Assembly (NCBI GenBank): GCA_005889025.1
Contig: VBCZ01000099.1
Coordinates: 1 to 15,723, forward strand
Direction: 5' to 3'
Source of the DNA: Betaproteobacteria bacterium
GTDB lineage: Bacteria; Pseudomonadota; Gammaproteobacteria; Burkholderiales; Casimicrobiaceae
DNA length: 15,723 nt
Both the position numbers and the translations under genes were made by a program. Position 1 is the first letter of the stretch; the number at the start of each line of letters is the position of its first letter. Positions 9,853-15,723 of the stretch are shown in pieces. The notes beneath the pieces were generated by a model, which had not been told where the DNA came from, did no database searches, and saw only the letters and a program-made list of their open reading frames with translations.

Positions 9853-10506
9853 TCAGCGATGGCAGGTCGAGCAGCTTGTCAGCTCGCGCTCGTCGCGCAC
9901 GCGGTATCCGCGCTTCAATTCGCTGCCACGCGCGAGCTGATCGGCGGCGGGTTGCCACCTCATATCGAAAATCCGGTCGGCCGGTCGCAGATATTTTTCA
10001 GGGGTGCGATGACAGTCGAGGCACCATTGCATGTCCAGCGATACGACCCGCGAGGTCAGCGGCATGGTGTCGACCCGGCCATGGCAGGTCGAGCATCCGA
10101 CGCCTTTGGCGATGTGGATGCTGTGATCGAAATAGACGAAGTCGGGCAGGTCGTGGACGCGATTCCATCGCAACGCCGCGCCGCCGCGGTACGCGCTTAC
10201 CAACGCCCGCAGCACCGGCGCTTCGGTATAGATCTGCGAGTGGCAGGTCATGCAGGTCGAAAGCGGTGGGATACCTGCGAAAGCGGAGGTCTCTACCGAG
10301 GTGTGGCAGTAGCGGCAATCGATCCCGTCGTCGGTGACGTGATGCTTATGGCTGAAAGGCACGCTTTGCTCGACCGGCGCGGCCAGCTGTGCGTCCGGCC
10401 GCGCATTGACGCGATACGTGATCAAGCCGAGCGCGACCAGCGCGAGCCCGACGATCAGGAGCAGGCGCAGCATGAGAGTGAAGCGAGCCGAGAAGACTTG
10501 CGCCAC
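9853..10506 (-). CDS. actA: Alternative complex III pentahaem cytochrome c subunit ActA
   Basis: The 217-residue membrane-anchored multihaem cytochrome has one N-terminal helix (about 12-30) and five CxxCH sites: CRYCH (64-68), CMTCH (85-89), CSTCH (138-142), CLDCH (162-166) and CSTCH (212-216). This is the usual number for ActA (cytochrome c3-like family). It takes electrons from the ActB Fe-S centres and hands them to ActE or a downstream acceptor. I chose the GTG at 10506 because it gives MAQVFSARF, a start typical of ActA. The in-frame ATG 11 codons downstream is possible. The ribosome site is weak. It is the first gene of the act/cox operon, 79 nt after the substrate-binding-protein gene on the same strand. 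Confidence 0.94.
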   Translation of the reverse strand: MAQVFSARFTLMLRLLLIVGLALVALGLITYRVNARPDAQLAAPVEQSVPFSHKHHVTDDGIDCRYCHTSVETSAFAGIPPLSTCMTCHSQIYTEAPVLRALVSAYRGGAALRWNRVHDLPDFVYFDHSIHIAKGVGCSTCHGRVDTMPLTSRVVSLDMQWCLDCHRTPEKYLRPADRIFDMRWQPAADQLARGSELKRGYRVRDERELTSCSTCHR

Positions 10507-10585
10507 TGCGACGATTCACCGTCTGTTTATTTTCGCGCCGAGTGCGGGATGGGCTTGCTGCGCCCGGCCTGCGAGAGAGCTCGAT
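10507..10585 (-). promoter_or_regulatory. Spacer before actA, possible operon promoter region
   Basis: This 79-nt gap is the only sizeable non-coding stretch directly ahead of the ACIII/caa3 operon. Read on the minus strand it has an AT-rich patch (GAAAATAAACAG) about 18-30 nt before the actA GTG and a GC-rich stretch with limited self-complementarity. I see no clean -35/-10 pair and no terminator with a T run. Transcription may therefore enter from the upstream gentisate genes, or start from a promoter I cannot define. Confidence 0.2.
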
Positions 10586-11761
10586 CTACTTTCCCGGATC
10601 CTTGACGTCGGGAAATTTGTCGAACTCGATGTTGTAGAGCGCTCCGTCGACCTTTTCGACGCGCCTGATATAGACGGTTTGCACGATGTCGCGCGTGTCC
10701 GGATCGATCATGATCGGACCGCGCGGGCTCATCAGCTTCATGCCTTTGAGCGCCGCAATGAATTGACCGGGATCGGTCGAGCCCTGTGTCTTCTTCAGCG
10801 CCTCGGCGATGGCCGCCATGCCGTCGTAGCCCGCGCAAGCCATGAAATTGGGGCGCAGCTTCGTACCGTTGGCCTCGGCATAGGCCTTGAGAAATGCCTT
10901 GTTCTCGGGCGAATCGTGCGCGGCGGAATAGTGAAAGCTGGTGATCAGGCCCATCGTCGGCTCGCCCATTGCCTGCAGCACTCCGTCGTCAGTCAGATCG
11001 CCCGTCGCAATGATCTTGATGCCTGCCTGCTTGAGCCCGCGCTCCTCGTAGCCCTTGATGAAGGCGATCGTCTGGCTTCCCGGCGGAAGAAAAACGAACA
11101 CCGCTTCGGGCCGGGAATCCTTCACGCGCTGCAGGAAAGGCGCGAAATCGGGGTTGGCGAGCGGCGTGCGGACGCTATCTACGATCTCACCTCCGGCCGC
11201 CTTGAACGCCTTGATGAACGTGCCTTCCGCGTCGACCCCGGGGCCGAAATCGGACACCAGCGTGAATGCCCGCTTGATGCCGTTTCTTGCCGCCCACTGC
11301 GCGATCGGCTGCGTGTCCTGAGGCAGCGTGTGCGAAACACGCGCGATATAGGGCGAGCGCGTAGTGATGATCGATGTCGCCGCATTCATGATCACCATGG
11401 GCTTCCTGGCCTCGGCCGAAACGGGCGCCACCGCGAGCGCATTCGGGGTCAGGCCAAAACCGGCGAGGATATCGACCTGATCGCGCGTGATCACTTCCTG
11501 CGCCAGGCGCTTGGCGATTTCCGGCGCCGCGCCGGTCGTATCCTTGACGATGATGTCGATCTTCTTCCCGCCGAAGACGTCGCCATTCTGCTTGAGATAG
11601 GCCTTCATCCCTCCGAGGATCTGCGCGCCGTAGTCCGCAAACGGGCCGGAAAATTCGGCGATCACGCCGATCTTGACCGTCCCCTGAGCGAGGACAACGC
11701 CGCAAAAGAGCAGCAGCATCACGGCCAGAACGAGTCGAGCGCTGCAGATCACACCCTTCAT
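10586..11761 (-). CDS. ABC transporter periplasmic substrate-binding protein (branched-chain amino acid type)
   Basis: The 391-residue protein of the Leu/Ile/Val-binding (Peripla_BP_6, type I) family starts with a signal peptide, cleaved near VVLA/QG (about 25). The mature part opens with VKIGVIAEFSGPFADYGAQ and includes ILAGFGLTPNALAVAPV and the C-terminal RGPIMIDPDTRDIVQTVYIR, all usual for this family. These proteins bind amino acids, amides or small aromatic acids. The neighbouring gentisate-pathway genes suggest an aromatic ligand such as 3-hydroxybenzoate or gentisate, but that is inference. ATG 11761 is preceded by a good Shine-Dalgarno AGAGGAGAAGAC and lies 32 nt after the gentisate dioxygenase stop. 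No permease or ATPase genes are adjacent, so its membrane partners must be elsewhere. Confidence 0.9.
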   Translation of the reverse strand: MKGVICSARLVLAVMLLLFCGVVLAQGTVKIGVIAEFSGPFADYGAQILGGMKAYLKQNGDVFGGKKIDIIVKDTTGAAPEIAKRLAQEVITRDQVDILAGFGLTPNALAVAPVSAEARKPMVIMNAATSIITTRSPYIARVSHTLPQDTQPIAQWAARNGIKRAFTLVSDFGPGVDAEGTFIKAFKAAGGEIVDSVRTPLANPDFAPFLQRVKDSRPEAVFVFLPPGSQTIAFIKGYEERGLKQAGIKIIATGDLTDDGVLQAMGEPTMGLITSFHYSAAHDSPENKAFLKAYAEANGTKLRPNFMACAGYDGMAAIAEALKKTQGSTDPGQFIAALKGMKLMSPRGPIMIDPDTRDIVQTVYIRRVEKVDGALYNIEFDKFPDVKDPGK

Positions 11762-11793
11762 GTCTTCTCCTCTCGAGCCGACCGCGAATTGCT

Positions 11794-12837
11794 TCAGGCG
11801 AGCATTTCCTCGCTCCACAAGCCCAGCGCTTTTTGCACGGGGCGGTCGGAAAAGCTGAACAGCACTGCGTCTTCCTTCGCCTGATGTGAAACCCTGCACC
11901 ATGAGGGCACGACGAAAACGTCGTGCGCGTCCCAATCGAAAGTCTTGTCGCCGACACGGCTGCGGCCGCTTCCCTCGACGGCGCAATACACCGTGCCGTC
12001 GGTGGACCGGTACGGTTTCCCCTCGAACCCGGCGGGAAGCATCTGCAGAAACGCCCCGATCGTCGGCATAGGGTAACCTCCGGTTGCCGGATTCGCGAAC
12101 TGCATTTTGACGCCATGACTCGCGTGAGGCGCGCCGTGACGGCGCAGTTGCTCGAGCGCTTCGCGGCTACGGACATAGGGATACGTAAACACCGGTGTCG
12201 TGGCCGAGCTCGGCGTGTATTCGAGCGGAAGGAGATTGGCGCCGAAGCGCGCGAGCGCGTCGCCTTCCGGCTTGGTCACCGGCTGCAGCGCTTCGGGGTA
12301 GCGCTCGGCAAACCCCGCGTCGAAAAACGCCACCATCGGAATGTCGAGCCCATCGAGCCAAACGACCGGAACATCGCCGGGATTGCCGTGGTCGTGAAAT
12401 GTCCACGACGGCGTGATGATGAAGTCTCCCGGGCGCATCGTGGTCCTCTCGCCATCGACCGCGGTGTAGGCGCCCTCACCTTCGATGACGAAGCGTAACG
12501 CCGACTGCGTGTGGCGGTGACTGGGCGCGACTTCGCCGGGCAGGATGATCTGCAGCCCCGCGTAGAGGCTCTGAGTGATCGAGGATGCGCCGCGCAGCCC
12601 GGGATTTTCCAGGATCAGCACCCGGCGCTCCGCTTCGCGCGCGGTGATCAGGCGTCCCGCTTCCATGAGGAAGGGACGCATTTGCGCATACCGCCAAAGG
12701 GCCGGCACGCACGATGTCGCCGGTTGCGGCGGCACGAGGTTGCCCAAAACTTCCCATAGCGGCGTCAGGCTGTCCTTGTCGATTCGCTTGTAGAAAGCCT
12801 GGCGATCGTCCGTGACTTCGGGTTGGGTGAATAGCAT
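11794..12837 (-). CDS. gtdA: Gentisate 1,2-dioxygenase
   Basis: The 347-residue bicupin enzyme cleaves gentisate (2,5-dihydroxybenzoate) with O2 to maleylpyruvate. The N-terminal cupin carries the Fe(II) site: PSHRHTQSALRFVIEGEG gives His107 and His109, and SWTFHDHGN gives His148. The text around it (AGLQIILPGEVAPSHRHTQ, RPGDFIITPSW, WLDGLDIP) is characteristic of gentisate dioxygenases rather than of salicylate or 1-hydroxy-2-naphthoate dioxygenases, although these are relatives. The second cupin ends with DVFVVPSWCRVSHQA. The length matches the family. The start ATG 12837 has a GGAG about nine bases upstream. It follows 3-hydroxybenzoate 6-monooxygenase, whose product is its substrate. It is cytoplasmic. 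Confidence 0.94.
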   Translation of the reverse strand: MLFTQPEVTDDRQAFYKRIDKDSLTPLWEVLGNLVPPQPATSCVPALWRYAQMRPFLMEAGRLITAREAERRVLILENPGLRGASSITQSLYAGLQIILPGEVAPSHRHTQSALRFVIEGEGAYTAVDGERTTMRPGDFIITPSWTFHDHGNPGDVPVVWLDGLDIPMVAFFDAGFAERYPEALQPVTKPEGDALARFGANLLPLEYTPSSATTPVFTYPYVRSREALEQLRRHGAPHASHGVKMQFANPATGGYPMPTIGAFLQMLPAGFEGKPYRSTDGTVYCAVEGSGRSRVGDKTFDWDAHDVFVVPSWCRVSHQAKEDAVLFSFSDRPVQKALGLWSEEMLA

Positions 12838-12880
12838 AGGACTTTCTCCGGGAAAGATTTTCTCATAGCGCTCGCGGCGT

Positions 12881-12970
12881 GGGAATGAATTCGCCCCTTG
12901 TGACAGCGGCGACCGCGTGCGAATGAATTCGCACCTACAGCGGCTTTTGTAGGCCTGAATTCATTCGGGC
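12881..12970. repeat. REPIN-like cluster of short palindromes (three copies)
   Basis: Three copies of a GAATGAATTC-centred palindrome lie in the spacer between the monooxygenase and gtdA. Copy 1 is GGGAATGAATTCGCCCC (12881-12897). Copy 2 is GTGCGAATGAATTCGCAC followed by CTACA (12917-12939). Copy 3 is inverted, TGTAGGCCTGAATTCATTCGGGC (12948-12970). Copies 2 and 3 face each other around an 8-nt loop, so the transcript can fold into one long hairpin. This is the layout of REP doublets (REPINs). It may stabilise or attenuate the mRNA between the two genes. Confidence 0.7.
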
Positions 12971-12974
12971 GCGC

Positions 12975-14219
12975 TCATGAATCCACACGCCGCTGCGACG
13001 ATTTCGCACCGCCAAAATCCCTTACGTAGTCCGGCGCCGTAAAGATCCAGTCGAGCGCATCGTAATACCTTTCGGCCGATCGCCCCCGGTAGATGTCGTT
13101 GCGCACCAGTCTCGATACGTCCGCCGCGTGGTACAGCAGTCCCAGCATACGCGACGAAATCTGGACTCGCGACGCGCGTACCAGGCGCATGCCCTGGTAA
13201 CGCTGGAACGCCTCCGCAAAGTGGCCGTCGCACGCATCCGCAGCCGAAGCCAGGCACACGGCATCCTCCATCGCCATCGCGGCGCCCTGCGCGAAGTACT
13301 GCAGCATGAGGTGAGCGGAGTCGCCGAGCAACGTGACCGGACCTTCGCTCCAGTTCGCGACCGGCTCGCGAAAACGCAGCATCCATCGCCTGAACTTGGT
13401 CGGCACGCGCAGCAAGTTGAGCGCTGTCTCGCAGTTCTTTGCGAAAAGCGGCAATACCTCTCCCGGAAGCGCCTCCTCGTTGTGACCCAGGCCCGCCTGG
13501 TCACGCACCACCGTCGCGACGAGATTGAAAAGCTTCCACCCACGCAAGGGATAGTGGACGATGTGAGTGTTCGGCGCAGCCCAGAGTGTCGCGGCCGGCC
13601 AGCGCAGATCCGCCGGCATGTCATCGACGGAGAGCACGGCGCGATAGCACATATGCCCCGACGCCGGCGGATCGCCGTCGCCGACGATTTGCTCGCGAAC
13701 CGCCGAGCGCCAGCCGTCGGCGCCGATCAGCGCCGCGGCATGGATCGATGCACGGTCGTCTAGCGTCACCTCAACCCCGTCGTGCTCGAGATCGAACCGC
13801 GTCACCTTGCTGTGCGTGCGCAGCTCGACCAGGCTCGATCGCGCTATGCAGGCATCGAGCAGGGCGCGGTGAATGTCCGCGCGGTGGGTCACGGCGTATG
13901 GATTGCGGTAGCGCTTGCGAAAGCGCTCGTCGAGTGGGATGTCGATAATGCGCTCGCCGCTGATGCCGTCCATCATGAGCAGACGCTCGATGAAGACGGC
14001 GTCACGCTTGACCAGCTCGCCCACGCCCAAGGCATCGAGCGCGGACCATGCGTTGGGTGCGAGCTGGATGCCCGCGCCCAGCTCGCCGAACTCGTGCGCC
14101 TGTTCGAGCACGATGACCCGAAAGCCTTTGATCGCAAGAGCGAGCACGGCAGCGAGCCCGCCGATGCCGCCGCCGGCGATTGCGACGGCTTTGCTGTCGC
14201 GGTGATCGCTCACGCCCAT
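12975..14219 (-). CDS. 3-hydroxybenzoate 6-monooxygenase (FAD-dependent)
   Basis: This is a 414-residue class A flavoprotein monooxygenase. It has the FAD dinucleotide motif GGGIGG (16-21) followed by an acidic residue after strand 2 (VIVLEQ), the DG motif GADGWRSAVR (166-175), and the FAD-binding GD motif LLGDSAHLMLQYFAQGA (297-313). The text ELGAGIQLAPNAWSALDALGV and the C-terminal half fit 3-hydroxybenzoate 6-hydroxylases, which use NADH to make gentisate; salicylate 1-monooxygenases are close relatives. Adjacency to gentisate dioxygenase favours the 3-hydroxybenzoate assignment. ATG 14219 has AAGGA about 13 nt upstream and is overlapped by a short leader ORF. The downstream gap of 137 nt to gtdA holds a palindromic repeat. 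It is cytoplasmic. Confidence 0.87.
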   Translation of the reverse strand: MGVSDHRDSKAVAIAGGGIGGLAAVLALAIKGFRVIVLEQAHEFGELGAGIQLAPNAWSALDALGVGELVKRDAVFIERLLMMDGISGERIIDIPLDERFRKRYRNPYAVTHRADIHRALLDACIARSSLVELRTHSKVTRFDLEHDGVEVTLDDRASIHAAALIGADGWRSAVREQIVGDGDPPASGHMCYRAVLSVDDMPADLRWPAATLWAAPNTHIVHYPLRGWKLFNLVATVVRDQAGLGHNEEALPGEVLPLFAKNCETALNLLRVPTKFRRWMLRFREPVANWSEGPVTLLGDSAHLMLQYFAQGAAMAMEDAVCLASAADACDGHFAEAFQRYQGMRLVRASRVQISSRMLGLLYHAADVSRLVRNDIYRGRSAERYYDALDWIFTAPDYVRDFGGAKSSQRRVDS

Positions 14220-14266
14220 TTTATGCGAGGGTTCCTTCGCTCGTGTGCCTGCGGCCCGATTTTCAT
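14210..14266 (-). promoter_or_regulatory. Short leader ORF overlapping the monooxygenase start
   Basis: An 18-codon frame (MKIGPQAHERRNPRIKWA) starts at ATG 14266, right behind a strong GGAGG (14275-14271, 4-nt spacing). It ends at TGA 14212-14210, ten nucleotides inside the monooxygenase gene. The ribosome site is stronger than that of the monooxygenase itself, so translational coupling is possible. The peptide is like nothing I recognise, and the spacing is short. It may be chance. Confidence 0.25.
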
Positions 14267-14681
14267 CTCGCCTCCAGAGGCCAATTTCGTTGACACACCC
14301 GCTGGCGACCGAGCTTCGATACGACGATACGAAGGGTCGCGCGCTCGCTCAAGGTATGTCAAGGTACGAGGGGAAACTGAGTCGGCGACGGGCCCATGCC
14401 TGGAGCACGCGGAGCCCGCGCGCTGCAGCGATAGTCGTCGCGGCGGTCATTCCGGCGCAGCCTGCCCCGGCGGAGGCCGGGGGCCGGATCCAAGGTGCGC
14501 GCGGATCACGACGATAGCCGCGACTGCGAGAGATTGCGGCGCGCGTACGCAAGGCCCCGCGGGCCTTCAATATGCGCACCGGCGCTCGCTCGATTACAGC
14601 AAGGCCAGCATGGTCCTAGGGTTGGACTCGAACGCGACCGTTATTCTCGGCCCTGCAACCCGTACTTGGATGCCTTCTGTG
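14220..14681. other. 462-bp non-coding stretch upstream of the monooxygenase
   Basis: No convincing gene lies here; the plus-strand frames across it are GC shadows. Towards the left it carries the leader ORF. On the minus strand a weak sigma-70-like pair, TTGAGC (14352-14347) and TATCGT (14329-14324) with 17-nt spacing, could serve the monooxygenase. The -10 part sits in a repeated GATACGA sequence flanked by CTTCG/CGAAG (14314-14334), and the -35 overlaps a tandem repeat TCAAGGTATG/TCAAGGTACG (14349-14368). Either could be an operator. A GC-rich dispersed-repeat-like element is listed separately (14446-14494). The part from 14495 to 14681 holds nothing I recognise. Confidence 0.4.
14446..14494. 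repeat. GC-rich palindromic intergenic repeat (GTCATTCCGGC... type)
   Basis: The stretch begins GTCATTCCGGCGCAG and ends GGGGGCCGGATCCAAGG, with an internal stem GCCCCGGC / GCCGGGG around a GGA(G) loop. It has the look of the dispersed intergenic elements of the GTCATTCCGGCG...CCGGAATCC kind that are frequent in betaproteobacteria. Only one copy is in the window, so its repetitive nature is inferred from memory of that family. On either strand it could fold into a stable hairpin and act as a terminator-like or mRNA-end structure for the PEP-CTERM gene. Confidence 0.5.
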
Positions 14682-15299
14682 TCAGGCGGCGACCCTGCGG
14701 CGGGCGAGCCAGCCCGCGCCGAGCGCGGAGGCGATCAGAAGAAGCGAGCCGGGTTCCGGTACGCCGTTCGGAAGGGGATTGCCGTTCGCGTCTGATGGAA
14801 AGAACGTCACGACCAATGCCGTGTCGACTATGCAGCTCGGGTCCGTGCAGTTGTGAAAGAGACTGACGGGATCCTCGAAAACAAAGTCCGTACTGAAGTT
14901 GTAGTAGTACTGGATCCACCACGATCCCGCATAAATTCCCTCGCTCACTGTGGCAGCGCCGATCAGGCCGGTATGCACTCCTGCGAGTTGCCCGCCTATG
15001 ACGAGAATGCTGTCTATGCCGGTGTAGGGAATGAACGATGAGAAATTCAGGGGGAATGAGTGGTCGAGCAGAACCGTGAGACGCGTCAACGTGACGGCGC
15101 AATTGGTGTCGTCGTTGACGGCCCGGGGGCCGGAGCCCGTCAAGCACGGACCTTCGAGGTCAAACGTATGGGTACCGCTTACGTCCGGCGGGTCGAAAAC
15201 GCCCGATACAAAAACCGCCTGCGCCGTTGTGGCCAGCGCGGCAAATGCCGTCGCGACCAATGCGCGCGCAAGCACCTTACGAAGGGTTTTGTCTGCCAC
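14682..15299 (-). CDS. PEP-CTERM sorting-domain exported protein of unknown function
   Basis: The 205-residue protein has an N-terminal signal peptide (MADKTLRKVLARALVATAF, then AALATTAQA/VF, cleavage near 28) and a textbook C-terminal PEP-CTERM signal at 180-205: VPEPGSLLLIASALGAGW followed by LARRRVAA, that is VPEP, a hydrophobic helix and an Arg cluster. Such proteins are processed by EpsH-type exosortases and are linked to extracellular polysaccharide and flocs. The central part is rich in Ser, Thr, Asn, Gly and aromatic residues, has a few cysteines, and resembles no enzyme I know. GTG 15299 is chosen because GGGAG lies 6 nt upstream and the signal peptide begins there. The ATG five bases upstream is in another frame, and the earlier in-frame ATG at 15371 would put extra hydrophobic residues ahead of the signal and lies on the sigma-54 promoter match. 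Confidence 0.9.
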   Translation of the reverse strand: MADKTLRKVLARALVATAFAALATTAQAVFVSGVFDPPDVSGTHTFDLEGPCLTGSGPRAVNDDTNCAVTLTRLTVLLDHSFPLNFSSFIPYTGIDSILVIGGQLAGVHTGLIGAATVSEGIYAGSWWIQYYYNFSTDFVFEDPVSLFHNCTDPSCIVDTALVVTFFPSDANGNPLPNGVPEPGSLLLIASALGAGWLARRRVAA

Positions 15300-15580
15300 G
15301 TCATACTCCCAAAAAATGAAGTCAGCCAAAGCGGAATGCGGAAGTCGAACAACAAGCAATAGCCACACCAACCGCGTACAACTATTGGAATTGTTTGATG
15401 GTTTTTTCCCAAAAATTACGGGACGAACACCAGGCTGTAAGAATTTCCGACATCATCTTGGGCCAAGCTTCGCCCATTAGGTTGTGTCAACAAATGGCGA
15501 GCCTCAAGTCACGCCGACCGTGTCGACCGGCCCGGGGGCATCAAACTCCGATCGGTCGACCGAGACCTACCGGAAAGCCG
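15300..15580. other. Spacer between the regulator tail and the PEP-CTERM gene
   Basis: This 281-bp stretch is visibly richer in A and T near 15300-15480 than its surroundings, as promoters often are. It contains the sigma-54 match. About 65 bp upstream of that match lies a TGT-N11-ACA half-symmetric site (TGTCGGAAATTCTTACA on the minus strand, 15452-15436), a plausible place for an enhancer-binding activator. Closer to the regulator gene, CGGTCGACCG (15553-15562) is a perfect 10-bp palindrome with a related TGTCGACCGG about 30 bp away. No T-run terminator is obvious. Confidence 0.4.
15354..15371 (-). promoter_or_regulatory. Sigma-54 (-24/-12) promoter for the PEP-CTERM gene
   Basis: On the minus strand the bases read TTGGTGTGGCTATTGCTT. 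This keeps the essential GG (-24) and GC (-12) with the required ten bases between them, and also matches TTGG, the G at position 8 and TTGCT of the RpoN consensus TTGGCACG-N4-TTGCT. Transcription would start near 15345, leaving a leader of about 45 nt before the GTG start at 15299. PEP-CTERM genes are known to be controlled by RpoN together with the PrsK/PrsR system in some betaproteobacteria. Confidence 0.6.
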
Positions 15581-15723
15581 TCAGGCGGTTACGGGTGAGA
15601 CGGCAGCGCTCGCCAGAGCCCGCTCGATGGTCTCGGCGAGCGACCATGCCCGGCCGGTGCTCCACGCGATATCGAAGGCGCGCTCACCGAGGACCGCGCG
15701 CGCCGCTTTTAGACGCGTTTGCA
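15581..15723 (-). CDS. C-terminal end of a large ATPase/TPR-type regulator (5' end outside window)
   Basis: The last 46 codons of a gene that enters from the right edge end at TGA 15583-15581. The peptide reads QTRLKAARAVLGERAFDIAW, then STGRAWSLAETIERALASA. The pattern LG(E)xAFxxAWxxGRAxSLxExIxxAL is typical of the extreme C-terminus of large LuxR/AfsR-like or adenylate-cyclase-linked ATPase regulators with TPR repeats. The catalytic and DNA-binding parts are not in the window, so the exact subtype and its targets cannot be told. Confidence 0.65.
   Translation of the reverse strand, partial: QTRLKAARAVLGERAFDIAWSTGRAWSLAETIERALASAAVSPVTA

Noticed and set aside
10406..11884. Plus-strand frame of 492 codons opposite the substrate-binding protein
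   Set aside because: The minus strand encodes a clear family member across the same bases; the plus frame has no motif or signal.
14290..14326. TTGACA on the plus strand as a possible promoter
   Set aside because: No -10 at suitable spacing and no plus-strand gene downstream of it.
13782..14795. Long plus-strand frame of 337 codons covering the non-coding stretch
   Set aside because: It is antisense to the monooxygenase and the PEP-CTERM gene, has no recognisable domain and shows the composition of a GC shadow.
15179..15412. Alternative 77-codon minus-strand frame with an ATG (15304) just before the PEP-CTERM GTG
   Set aside because: It is out of frame with the signal peptide and PEP-CTERM tail and soon becomes Arg-rich nonsense; GGGAG fits the GTG better.

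Overview
The window is high-GC proteobacterial DNA. A betaproteobacterium (Burkholderiales-like) is most likely, judging from the pairing of an alternative complex III operon with a caa3-type oxidase, a gentisate pathway for 3-hydroxybenzoate, and a PEP-CTERM surface/exported protein with a sigma-54-like promoter. This assignment is inferred from gene content only. All convincing genes lie on the minus strand, so the window is best read from right to left. The many long plus-strand ORFs are shadows caused by high GC.

Right end (15723 to about 14680): the C-terminal tail of what looks like a large ATPase-type transcriptional regulator is cut by the window edge. It is followed by a spacer of about 280 bp holding a strong -24/-12 (sigma-54) promoter match, then a short PEP-CTERM protein. 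A 460-bp non-coding stretch with a palindromic repeat element separates this from the next gene.

Middle (14219 to 10586): an aromatic catabolic run comprises 3-hydroxybenzoate 6-monooxygenase, gentisate 1,2-dioxygenase and an orphan ABC substrate-binding protein. Together the two enzymes turn 3-hydroxybenzoate into gentisate and open its ring. The later pathway enzymes and the transporter permeases and ATPases are not in the window. A REPIN-like inverted pair of short palindromes lies between the first two genes.

Left two thirds (10506 to 1): a respiratory operon is packed with start/stop overlaps. Alternative complex III comes first (actA pentaheme cytochrome, actB Fe-S/molybdopterin-like subunit, actC NrfD-like membrane subunit, actD, actE monoheme lipoprotein cytochrome, actF). 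It is followed by a small accessory gene that appears frameshifted, the Sco copper chaperone, a COX2 with a fused cytochrome c domain, and an A2-type COX1 that runs off the left edge. ACIII oxidises quinol and passes electrons to the caa3 oxidase, which reduces oxygen; Sco loads CuA.

Nothing here amounts to a clearly new system. The points most worth a second look are the start-less small gene between actF and sco, the sigma-54 promoter of the PEP-CTERM gene, the REPIN-like element, the overlapping leader mini-ORFs, and the uninterrupted co-orientation of aromatic degradation genes with the ACIII/caa3 operon.
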